A DNA stretch of 61,399 nucleotides from JANRIC01 sp033765345 (GTDB taxonomy: Bacteria; Bacteroidota; Bacteroidia; Cytophagales; Microscillaceae): NCBI GenBank assembly GCA_033765345.1, contig JANRIC010000143.1, forward strand, positions 1 through 61,399, written 5' to 3'. Below are positions 26,410 to 33,856 of this stretch, piece by piece. The position numbers and the translations under genes are program-made. The notes under the pieces were generated by a model. The model was given only the letters and a program-made list of their open reading frames with translations, did no database searches and was not told the origin of the DNA. Within the stretch, counting starts at the first letter, position 1; the number at the start of each line of letters is the position of its first letter.

Positions 26410-27588
26410 ATGAAATCAGTTCTTATGACAAAAGCTCTATTCAAAGTCTGTTTATTTTTTTTGACCTTCTTTTTCTTATTAGCAGAGCCTGCTTTTCCTC
26501 AGTCCCAAAGCTTAGAGATAGCTGTTATCAAACAAAAACTACAAGCAAAACTGGATTCTATTCAAAAAATGAGTGGAATTCCTGGAGCCGTTTTTAGTTG
26601 TATTTTGGAAGGAGGGCAAAAAATATCCATCGCATCTGGGTTAAGTCAATTAGAAAAACCTAAAAAAATGCCTAAAAATGCCCATCTGTTGGCCGGAAGT
26701 ATCGGCAAGACATTTTTTGCGGCACTCTCCTTAATGCTTGTTGAAGAAGGAAAACTCGATCTGGATGCTCCTATCAAACAATATCTGGGCAAAGAACCCT
26801 GGTTTGATCAATTGCCTAATGCCCATACAATTAGTGTGAAAATGTTGCTCAATCATAGCAGTGGCATTCAAGAGTATTATGAATTGGGGGATTTTATGCA
26901 AAAATTAAAAGAAAACCCTGATAGAGTCTGGAAAGCGGAAGATTTGATTGCTTATGTATGGGGTCTAAAACCTTTGTTTGAGGCAGGAAAAGACTGGTCT
27001 TATGCAGATACCAATTACCTTATTTTGGGTATAATCCTTGAAAAAATCACGGGGAAGTCGGTTTATGAAGAAGTCAAACAAAGAATTATTGCTCCTCTCA
27101 GGCTCAAAAACACCTTTCCTTCGGTATCTCGAGAGCTTGACGGATTGGTTTGTGGTTATTCTATGCCCAATAGCCCTTTTGGGTTTTCGGGGGCAATGAT
27201 TGTGCAGGGGCAACTTGTATTGAATCCTCAGTTTGAATGGACAGGGGGCGGTTATGTTTCTTCGGTAGATGACTTAAGCTTTTGGATCAAAAGCCTGATG
27301 GAAGAAAAAGTGCTGAATCAATCAATGCTGGCACTTATGAAAGATGGATTACCTGCCAAAACGGGCAAAAACCATGCTTATGGCTTAGGTCTGCAAATTC
27401 GCCCATATTCCGGGGGTACATCGTATGGTCATGGAGGGTGGTTTCCGGGTTATTTATCTGAAATGGCTTATTTTCCCGAATATAAAATTGCGGCTGCTTT
27501 CCAAATCAACACGGATGATTTCGGTAAGTTAAAACAGTCTCCTTATTTTTATTTACTGGAATTGGTAGAGTGTTTGAAGAAAGGGTAA
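26410..27588 (+). CDS. Beta-lactamase-family serine hydrolase, secreted
   Basis: 392 residues. A long hydrophobic signal peptide ends around FPQSQ (about 32). The Pfam Beta-lactamase fold is shown by the SxxK motif in AGSIGKTFFA, a second motif YADTNYLILG (the YxDTNY form common in non-lactamase members), and a late GHGGWFPGY motif in place of KTG. The family comprises D-Ala-D-Ala peptidases, esterases and related periplasmic hydrolases; nothing here points to antibiotic resistance. It starts 13 bp after the dispersed hairpin element and is not in an operon. A small inverted repeat (AACCCTC and GAGGGTT, 27609-27631) follows the stop. Confidence 0.87.
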   Translation: MKSVLMTKALFKVCLFFLTFFFLLAEPAFPQSQSLEIAVIKQKLQAKLDSIQKMSGIPGAVFSCILEGGQKISIASGLSQLEKPKKMPKNAHLLAGSIGKTFFAALSLMLVEEGKLDLDAPIKQYLGKEPWFDQLPNAHTISVKMLLNHSSGIQEYYELGDFMQKLKENPDRVWKAEDLIAYVWGLKPLFEAGKDWSYADTNYLILGIILEKITGKSVYEEVKQRIIAPLRLKNTFPSVSRELDGLVCGYSMPNSPFGFSGAMIVQGQLVLNPQFEWTGGGYVSSVDDLSFWIKSLMEEKVLNQSMLALMKDGLPAKTGKNHAYGLGLQIRPYSGGTSYGHGGWFPGYLSEMAYFPEYKIAAAFQINTDDFGKLKQSPYFYLLELVECLKKG

Positions 27589-27618
27589 AAAGTAAAAGTT
27601 TTGAGAAAAACCCTCAGT

Positions 27619-28137
27619 TTATTGGAGGGTTAGGGAGGTCGTAGTTTTATTGGTTTTAAGCAAATAAGTTTTTTTTAGCCCTTTGTATTTGAGATTAACC
27701 AGGTTGACTTGGTCGTCAAAAAGCTCTACCAAAACCGAATTGGTAATGCTATATCCGGAGTTGTATTTATTAAATGGGATTTCAAAATAAATCCAAGTGA
27801 CATCTACATCCAGTTCTTTACCTACAAAAATCAGGGGTAGTTTTTTATTTTTAGAATCTGTAAAATAAAAATTCTCCTTGATATAAGCTTCTATCAAATC
27901 ATTGTATTTGCTGTTTTTATCCAGTTTGAGGTTTTTGATTTTATTTTTTTGGGCTAAAGCCTCTTCAAAATCATCGGTAAATACTCGAAGACTTACCTCA
28001 AATTGCTTATTGCTTTCATTGTATTCAGCTTCCGAGATGCTGGTGTGAAAATCGTGTAAAAAAAAAGATTTTGGGCTTTCCTTAAAAAAAGAAAACCCAA
28101 AAATATTCATAAAAAAAATCCAACAAACGAGTGCCAT
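27619..28137 (-). CDS. DUF6702-like small periplasmic or membrane-anchored protein
   Basis: 172 residues. A hydrophobic N-terminus (MALVCWIFFMNIFGFSFF) acts as a signal or anchor. The rest is a compact beta-rich domain starting FFLHDFHTSISEAEYNESNK with RVFTDDFEEAL, which resembles the DUF6702 family found next to rseP in many Bacteroidota. Function unknown. Its ATG overlaps the rseP stop (TAATG), so translation is coupled, which suggests a role connected with envelope stress or the RseP protease (inference from position). Confidence 0.65.
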   Translation of the reverse strand: MALVCWIFFMNIFGFSFFKESPKSFFLHDFHTSISEAEYNESNKQFEVSLRVFTDDFEEALAQKNKIKNLKLDKNSKYNDLIEAYIKENFYFTDSKNKKLPLIFVGKELDVDVTWIYFEIPFNKYNSGYSITNSVLVELFDDQVNLVNLKYKGLKKTYLLKTNKTTTSLTLQ

Positions 28138-29453
28138 TAGAAGATTCTATTTACAAGATTTACAATGTCATTGCCCAATACAAATACCATCAATGCCAAT
28201 AAGATAATGATGCCAACAGTCTGTGCGTTTTGAAGGAATTTATCAGAAGGTTTATTTCCCGAAATAATTTCGTACATCAAGAACATGACGTGCCCTCCGT
28301 CCAATGCTGGAATAGGCAAAAAGTTCAGAAAAGCCAACCACATAGAAAGTACTGCAATGATAAACCAGAACCGGTACCAATCCCAGGAAGGGCTAAAAGC
28401 CTGTACAATTCCGATAGGTCCGCTTACTGATTTGAGCGAAACCTCTCCTCGGAATATTTTACCAAATCCTTTGATGTTATTGACTACCGACCCGAAGGCT
28501 TCGTTGGTGCCTTTGCCGATAGATGCGATCAAACCATATTGAATAATTTCTTCTCTAAGGAGTGATTTATGATAAAAGCCAAAAGTACCGTCTTCATTCG
28601 GAGTAATTTTTAGGTTCAATGTTTTTGCTCCTCTTTTTACAGTGAGTACCGAGCTTTTGCCCTTGTTGGCTTCCCTAAATTCTATTAATTCATGAAAAAA
28701 CTCTATCTTTTTGCCATTAATTTCAATAATTTGATCTTCTTTTTGCAGGCCTGCTTTGGCTGCGGGGCTACCGGGGATCACTTCTCCGATTTTAAAGGGA
28801 ATACGGGCTGCAAAAAAATCATTTCTTTTTCCGGAAAGTCTTTCCACCAAATCGTTGGGCAGTTGGATCAATATCTCTTGATTATCCCTTAATACGGTGT
28901 AAGAACTATTGCTTTCGAGCAGGGTTGTAGGGCTGATCACATCATTAAATCGCTCAAAGGGTCGTCCGTTAATTTTGATAATTTTATCCCCAGTTTTTAG
29001 TCCGATGTCTTCGGCAAGATCATAAGCAACAATGCCGTATTTTTGTGCTTCGGAAGCAGGCAGATAACTTTCACCATAAATATATATCAAGGCAATAAAC
29101 ATGATGATTCCGGTTACGATATTCACCAGAATACCTCCCATCATCACAATAAGCCTTTGCCAGGCGGGTTTGGAGCGAAATTCATAGTCTTTGGGGGCTT
29201 CTTGTAAGTGTTTGGTATCGAAAGACTCATCAATCATTCCTGAAATTTTTACAAATCCACCCAAAGGAATTGCGCCCAAAGAGTATTCGGTTTCACCCCA
29301 ATTAAAGCCAAAGATTTTGGGAGGAAAACCGATGGAATATTTCTCCACGCGCATTTTAAAAATCTTGGCAGTTATTAAGTGCCCTAGTTCGTGCAATCCT
29401 ACAATAATGGACAAACCCAGGAGGAGTTGCCCAACCATAATCAATGTTCCCAT
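28137..29453 (-). CDS. rseP: RIP site-2 metalloprotease RseP
   Basis: 438 residues of the M50 family. The zinc-binding HELGH occurs near residue 21 in the first membrane helix (GLHELGHLITAKIF), and the third ligand lies in LDGGHVMFLMYE in a late helix. One or two PDZ domains lie between them (about 150-290; IKINGRPFERFND, GSPAAKAGLQKEDQIIEING). It cleaves transmembrane anti-sigma factors and signal-peptide remnants in the inner membrane. It follows dxr by 20 bp and overlaps the downstream DUF6702-like gene by one base; dxr next to rseP is a widespread bacterial gene order. Confidence 0.94.
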   Translation of the reverse strand: MGTLIMVGQLLLGLSIIVGLHELGHLITAKIFKMRVEKYSIGFPPKIFGFNWGETEYSLGAIPLGGFVKISGMIDESFDTKHLQEAPKDYEFRSKPAWQRLIVMMGGILVNIVTGIIMFIALIYIYGESYLPASEAQKYGIVAYDLAEDIGLKTGDKIIKINGRPFERFNDVISPTTLLESNSSYTVLRDNQEILIQLPNDLVERLSGKRNDFFAARIPFKIGEVIPGSPAAKAGLQKEDQIIEINGKKIEFFHELIEFREANKGKSSVLTVKRGAKTLNLKITPNEDGTFGFYHKSLLREEIIQYGLIASIGKGTNEAFGSVVNNIKGFGKIFRGEVSLKSVSGPIGIVQAFSPSWDWYRFWFIIAVLSMWLAFLNFLPIPALDGGHVMFLMYEIISGNKPSDKFLQNAQTVGIIILLALMVFVLGNDIVNLVNRIF

Positions 29454-29473
29454 ATTTTAACTTTCAAATACAT

Positions 29474-30634
29474 TTACTTGCACAACATTTCAGCAAGTTT
29501 TCTTGTTTCAAAATCGGTTTTTACATAATCCTCATAAGAAGGATTTGCAATATACGGCAATTTTGCCATACAATCTGCAATTATATCGGACATTTCTAAA
29601 AATCTGACTTTGTCTTCCAAAAATTTTTGGACTACGACTTCGTTGGCAGCATTCAGGATGCAAGGTGCATTGCCTGCCTTATGCAGTGCCTCGAAGGCCA
29701 AAGCGAGGTTACGGAAAGTTTCCCGGTCGGGTGCTTCAAAAGTCAAGCTGGGATAATCCAGAAAGTTGAATCGAGGAAAGTCCGAAACAAGCCTTTTGGG
29801 ATAAGCCAAAGCGTATTGTATAGGTAATTTCATGTCTGGTAGCCCCATTTGAGCTTTGATAGAACCGTCCTCAAATTGGACTAAGGAATGAATAATGGAT
29901 TGGGGATGTACAACAACTTCTACTTGGTTTGCCTCCAATCCGAAAAGCCATTTGGCTTCGATGACTTCCAGCCCTTTATTCATCAAAGAAGCCGAATCAA
30001 TGGTGATTTTGGCACCCATAGTCCAATTGGGATGCTTGAGGGCTTGTACTTTGGTGACATCTGCCAGTTCTTTTGTTTTTTTGCCCCTAAACGGGCCGCC
30101 GGAAGCAGTAAGAATGATTTTTTCAATTGGGTTCTGATGCTCACCAACCAGGCATTGGAAGATGGCAGAATGTTCGGAATCTATGGGAAGAAGGGTTCTT
30201 TTATTTTTTTTGACCAAGTCCATAATGAGTTCGCCAGCTACAACCAGAGTTTCTTTATTGGACAAGGCGATGTCTTTGCCAGATTCCAGGGCTTTGATGG
30301 TAGGAAGCAAACCGCAATAACCTACCAAAGCGGTGAGTATCATATCCGAGCAATCATCCTGAACTACTTGCGCCAGGGCTTCAGTTCCGGTGTGTACGTG
30401 AATAGGATAGGAAGATAGAGCGGTACTTACCTGCTTAAAAAGGGATTCGTCTCCAATGACAGCGTGTTTGGGCTTAAACTGCCTACATTGATCAATGAGC
30501 AGGTCGGCGTTTCGATGAGCACTTAAGGCACTCACCTGAAAATGTTGGGGGTGGTTGGCAATAACCTCTAAAGCCTGAGTGCCGATCGAGCCGGTAGAAC
30601 CCAGTATAGCAATACGCTTGGTTGGAATATCCAT
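29474..30634 (-). CDS. dxr: 1-deoxy-D-xylulose 5-phosphate reductoisomerase
   Basis: 386 residues, the normal size. The NADPH-binding site is ILGSTGSIGTQALEV at about 9-23; then come ALSNKETLV, the catalytic-loop region PIDSEHSAIFQCL, and VHPQSIIHSLVQFEDGS. It converts DXP to MEP in the non-mevalonate isoprenoid pathway, in the cytoplasm. A TAnnTTTG element (TAGCTTTG) lies 22 bp upstream of the ATG, so a transcript may start just before it and run through rseP and the DUF6702-like gene. Confidence 0.95.
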   Translation of the reverse strand: MDIPTKRIAILGSTGSIGTQALEVIANHPQHFQVSALSAHRNADLLIDQCRQFKPKHAVIGDESLFKQVSTALSSYPIHVHTGTEALAQVVQDDCSDMILTALVGYCGLLPTIKALESGKDIALSNKETLVVAGELIMDLVKKNKRTLLPIDSEHSAIFQCLVGEHQNPIEKIILTASGGPFRGKKTKELADVTKVQALKHPNWTMGAKITIDSASLMNKGLEVIEAKWLFGLEANQVEVVVHPQSIIHSLVQFEDGSIKAQMGLPDMKLPIQYALAYPKRLVSDFPRFNFLDYPSLTFEAPDRETFRNLALAFEALHKAGNAPCILNAANEVVVQKFLEDKVRFLEMSDIIADCMAKLPYIANPSYEDYVKTDFETRKLAEMLCK

Positions 30635-30655
30635 AAAGTCTGTTGAGATCAGTTA

Positions 30656-30663
30656 CAAAGCTA
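30656..30663 (-). promoter_or_regulatory. Candidate -7 promoter element for dxr-rseP
   Basis: Read on the minus strand, TAGCTTTG matches TAnnTTTG. It lies 22 bp before the dxr ATG, which gives a short leader of about 15 nt. No convincing -33 TTTG is present, so it remains a candidate. Confidence 0.35.
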
Positions 30664-30686
30664 CTAAGTGATATTTAGTAAATGAA

Positions 30687-30794
30687 TTATTTTAGCTTTT
30701 TTGTTTTTTTCTTGTGGGCTTTCCAATCCAAATAATATCCTACAGCAGGGAAAACAATGCTTCCGACAAGCACCAAAACAACTTTTATCAGCAT
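30687..30794 (-). CDS. Possible 35-residue single-span membrane protein
   Basis: A short frame on the minus strand reads MLIKVVLVLVGSIVFPAVGY then YLDWKAHKKKTKKLK. It has one hydrophobic segment of about 18 residues followed by a Lys-rich tail, which fits a small inner-membrane protein with a cytoplasmic basic end. The frame is open for about 20 codons upstream of the ATG, but without another ATG. It sits 53 bp before dxr on the same strand. No family is recognised. The hydrophobic-then-basic pattern is the only evidence. Confidence 0.4.
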   Translation of the reverse strand: MLIKVVLVLVGSIVFPAVGYYLDWKAHKKKTKKLK

Positions 30795-30887
30795 TTGAGT
30801 AAGATTAATAATATTTTTCCAACTATATAACTTCTTTACAAGAGAAACGTTTGATCAGAAGCATAATTTAATCCTTAGGAAATCGAT

Positions 30888-31262
30888 TTAAGGTTCTGTT
30901 TTGCCAACTTTCAGAAAAAGGCTGCCATGCGGGTCACTGGTGGAGGCTGAATCAACTTTTCGTTCATTGATAAAAACTTCAAGTTGTAACAGCCCTGTTG
31001 AGCCCGTTTTTTGGACAAGCACCTCGATACCTTTGATTTTTTCCTCAAAAGTAATCATAAAAGCACCGTCTATGGGGATATTGCCTTGGAAATCCTGAAA
31101 AATACGGCTTGTATCGGTTTTTTTAAAAGCTGTACTGTTGCCTGTAAATGCTGTTCCGGGTGTACCGCTTACCCGAGCAGCGTATTTGGTGGCAGGGGGC
31201 AAAGATTCTTGACAAGAAGCGAATAAAAAAAATATAACTGTGTGTAGTAAGACTTTTTTCAT
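30888..31262 (-). CDS. Small lipoprotein of unknown function
   Basis: 124 residues. The signal ends with lipobox FASC (Cys17: FFLFASCQESL). The mature part (AARVSGTPGTAFTGNSTAFK, then GIEVLVQKTGSTGLLQLEVF) looks like a small beta-sandwich with alternating hydrophobic residues and Gly/Thr turns. I do not recognise it securely; a weak resemblance to MmpS-like lipoproteins is possible (YEVTGT-type start). It is probably anchored in the outer membrane and faces the periplasm. It is followed by the small membrane ORF and dxr on the same strand, with about 90 bp in between. Confidence 0.7.
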   Translation of the reverse strand: MKKVLLHTVIFFLFASCQESLPPATKYAARVSGTPGTAFTGNSTAFKKTDTSRIFQDFQGNIPIDGAFMITFEEKIKGIEVLVQKTGSTGLLQLEVFINERKVDSASTSDPHGSLFLKVGKTEP

Positions 31263-31321
31263 AAGATACAGGTAATTTTATACACATTACGCTATCTGAG
31301 AGAAAAAAGTAATTAGAAATT

Positions 31322-31771
31322 TTAAAAACCGTCTCTTAGGCTTTGAGGTGGTTTGGGAGATATTTCCATTTTGGCAGGATACCCAGTGTGTTTTTCCAAA
31401 TTTTTGCTTACTTCTTCGGCGATTTGAAAGGCTTTTCGGAAGCTAATTTCATCATTAAATTGAATATGGATTCCTGAAAGATCCCAATGGTATTTTATTT
31501 TGTCGGAACCCACCTCGATGTTCCATTGCCTGGATTCCATAGAAAGGCCTCTCCACGACATGGAGTTTGGGGTCATGATTTCAAAGAATTTGTCAACGGC
31601 AAAGTCAAAACTGCCGCCGAGTGCGTATTCATCTTTACGACGGATGGTAATCATAAAATCTTTCCCAGAGGCTTGATGTAGGTTTGTGTTAAGTATCCGA
31701 TCAGCTGCCTGACTTCTCCGGGTATTTAAAGGAAAAACCATTTGGAAAGGATTAAGGTATAATCTTCTCAT
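31322..31771 (-). CDS. Hypothetical protein
   Basis: 149 residues, no signal peptide or membrane segment. The N-terminus is basic (MRRLYLNPFQMVFPLNTRRS); the middle (YALGGSFDFAVDKFFEIMTP) and the end (FNDEISFRKAFQIAEEVSKN) suggest a mixed alpha/beta cytoplasmic protein. I recognise no family. It lies 59 bp upstream of the lipoprotein gene on the same strand. Base use resembles neighbouring genes, so it is probably a real gene, but no function can be given. Confidence 0.6.
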   Translation of the reverse strand: MRRLYLNPFQMVFPLNTRRSQAADRILNTNLHQASGKDFMITIRRKDEYALGGSFDFAVDKFFEIMTPNSMSWRGLSMESRQWNIEVGSDKIKYHWDLSGIHIQFNDEISFRKAFQIAEEVSKNLEKHTGYPAKMEISPKPPQSLRDGF

Positions 31772-31974
31772 AGTTTTTTATTTTTTTTGACGCAAAGCTG
31801 CTAATTATTACACGAGTAAGATAAAATATTTTTTTTAAATATGCAAAACTTTATACGTTTTTTAAGATTTTCTCTCAGAATTTTGGTGCAAATATAATAG
31901 ATAATTTTTCAAAATATCGAGGGCTTATTTCAGAAACGATGTTTTTTGATAAAAACATATATGAGTTAGAATTT

Positions 31975-32101
31975 TATACCCAGATTAAAGTGATTTACCT
32001 GATTTCCTGGATTGATTAGCTTGATTATTCATGATTTAAGCGCTAAAAGCTCCCCTGTAAGGGTCTTGTTTTTGTATTAAAACCACTTCGGTTTGAGTAT
32101 A
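31975..32101 (+). repeat. Dispersed hairpin element, copy 3 (127 bp, rebuilt loop)
   Basis: The same terminal inverted repeats as copies 1 and 2 (TATACCCAGATTAAAGTG and CACTTCGGTTTGAGTATA), but with base changes in the left arm and a longer inner right part containing its own small stem (CCCCTGTAAGGGG-like). The outer hairpin is kept while the interior is replaced. It lies in the 545-bp gap 31772-32316, which otherwise contains only the SusD terminator. Confidence 0.82.
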
Positions 32102-32162
32102 AATAAAAAGATTAGGTATAAAATAAGCTCTGACTCGAAGTTTGGATGGTAGATATACAAAG

Positions 32163-32193
32163 CAAAACCCTGTTATTTATCAACAGGGTTTTG
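32163..32193 (-). terminator. Terminator-like hairpin downstream of SusD
   Basis: A perfect 12-bp stem (CAAAACCCTGTT at 32163-32174, AACAGGGTTTTG at 32182-32193) with a 7-nt loop, about 120 bp beyond the susD stop. The short A/T-rich flanks allow termination of the minus-strand SusC/SusD transcript. Confidence 0.65.
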
Positions 32194-32316
32194 TATGGGT
32201 AGAAAAAATATTTAAAGCAAGGTGTCTAGTGTTTTTTCAAGTTATACATTGAGTTGATAAGCCATCATCACGTAACGATATTTATAGATAGCAGATAATG
32301 CCTTATTAACAACACA

Positions 32317-33831
32317 CTAGTTATCCCACCAAACTCTTGTCTCTAGATCATCAGCTCCCATTCTGGAAACAGCTTCGCTAAGATTGGCATTATTTACAGA
32401 AATTTCCGAATTCGGATAAGTCAATCTACGGATAAAATCTCCCTGAATATCCTTTCCCGGAAAGGGATTGGGAGCTAACGCTGGAAAGCCGCTTCTTCTA
32501 AAATTGGCAAAAGCCTCTGGACCATTCAAAAAGGAAGCCACCCAATATTGTTCGTTGATTTGTTGCAAAGCACTGCCTGCCTGAAAAGGATTGGCTGCCA
32601 GATAAGCATCAATGGCGTCGGTAGAGATGGTAGAATTTGCATCATAACTGGCAAATTGCTCCATGTGCGCCCTCACACCATTGTTGTAATATCCTTCTAG
32701 GGTACCTGTGCTAATCCAACCTCTTTGTAAGGCTTCGGCAAGGAGCAGTTGGGTCTGTGCATAGGTGACCAAAAACATGGGTGCTGCCAATTTTACTGCT
32801 CGGGTGCGGTCTACCTGACTATAATCATAAAAACTCGCCAATCCGTCGTTGGCTGCGGCGGCAACCACACTGGTATTGTCGTGGCCCATCGGCATACCTA
32901 TTTGCAAGGCAGGATCGGAAGAAGCACGGTCTGAGGTTTGTTGTGGGCCGGAGGTAGCTCCTACGTATCGTACGGCAATAGCACTGAGGCGAGGGTCATT
33001 CGTGTTTTTCAAGAAATCCACAAAAGGTTTAGTGAGATAAAAATTATTGGCTTCGGTACTATTAAGCGTAGCTCCAATGCCATTTTGATAGTTATTATCG
33101 TGTCTGACAACAGCATTGTCGGCATTCGACTCCATCAGCCCACCTTGAAAAGCGGTTTGAACGACCTGTTGGGCTGTTGTCTGATTTATTTTACTCAGGC
33201 GCATCCCTATTCGGAGCAGCAATGAATAACCTAGTTTTTTCCATTGTGCAATATTACCGGCATAAAGGACATCGGCAGTTTCAATGGTTTTATTGGCATC
33301 CAGTGCGGCAGAAGCTTGAGTCAGTTCTTGAATCAAATCTGTATAGATTACTTCTTGGGAGTCATAAGTCGGGGTGAATATTTGGCTGCTAAATCCTTTT
33401 CCGGCATCGAAATATGGAATATCTCCATAAGTGTCAGTTAAAACCAAAAAAGTATAAGCTTGCAGAATGCGAGCCATGTGATAAAGGTTACTGCGGTCGG
33501 GATTATCTTTGGTCTGATTGATAATATCATTTGTGTTTCTGATTACGTCTCGATAGTATTCTTGCCACAAAACCTGTGTAGACGCTCGATTGTCCTGATT
33601 ATAGTTAGCTCCGGTTAAAACGCCTGAGTTGGGTGAAATGACTTGTTGGACTATTCCAACTTCATAAATCAATGTAGAAGTAGGGAAAGAAAGATTAATC
33701 AGTGCAAAATTAAGCTGAAACACCGGATTGATGGCAGTAGGAGATACCGGATTTACGTTGAGTTCATCAAAATTACTATCGCAAGCAGAAGCAGCGATCA
33801 AGAGTATAAGACTAAGGAGTATCTTTTTCAT
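32317..33831 (-). CDS. SusD/RagB-type outer-membrane lipoprotein
   Basis: 504 residues. A lipoprotein signal ends in ASAC (Cys17), followed by DSNFDELNVNPVSPTAINP, typical of the SusD-like_2 subfamily. The helical TPR-like scaffold continues with RILQAYTFLVLTDTYGDIPY and the C-terminal YWVASFLNGPEAFANFRRSG. SusD proteins form the surface lid over SusC and bind the nutrient, a glycan or peptide. The gene lies 25 bp after SusC on the same strand, making one transport operon. No glycoside hydrolase or peptidase is adjacent, so the substrate cannot be inferred. Confidence 0.93.
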   Translation of the reverse strand: MKKILLSLILLIAASACDSNFDELNVNPVSPTAINPVFQLNFALINLSFPTSTLIYEVGIVQQVISPNSGVLTGANYNQDNRASTQVLWQEYYRDVIRNTNDIINQTKDNPDRSNLYHMARILQAYTFLVLTDTYGDIPYFDAGKGFSSQIFTPTYDSQEVIYTDLIQELTQASAALDANKTIETADVLYAGNIAQWKKLGYSLLLRIGMRLSKINQTTAQQVVQTAFQGGLMESNADNAVVRHDNNYQNGIGATLNSTEANNFYLTKPFVDFLKNTNDPRLSAIAVRYVGATSGPQQTSDRASSDPALQIGMPMGHDNTSVVAAAANDGLASFYDYSQVDRTRAVKLAAPMFLVTYAQTQLLLAEALQRGWISTGTLEGYYNNGVRAHMEQFASYDANSTISTDAIDAYLAANPFQAGSALQQINEQYWVASFLNGPEAFANFRRSGFPALAPNPFPGKDIQGDFIRRLTYPNSEISVNNANLSEAVSRMGADDLETRVWWDN

Positions 33832-33856
33832 AATCTATTGGAATAAATTTTATGGA

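Noticed and set aside
27000..27030. YADTNY in place of YxN in the serine hydrolase as a broken active site
   Set aside because: The YxDTNY form is common in this family, so it is not evidence of inactivation.
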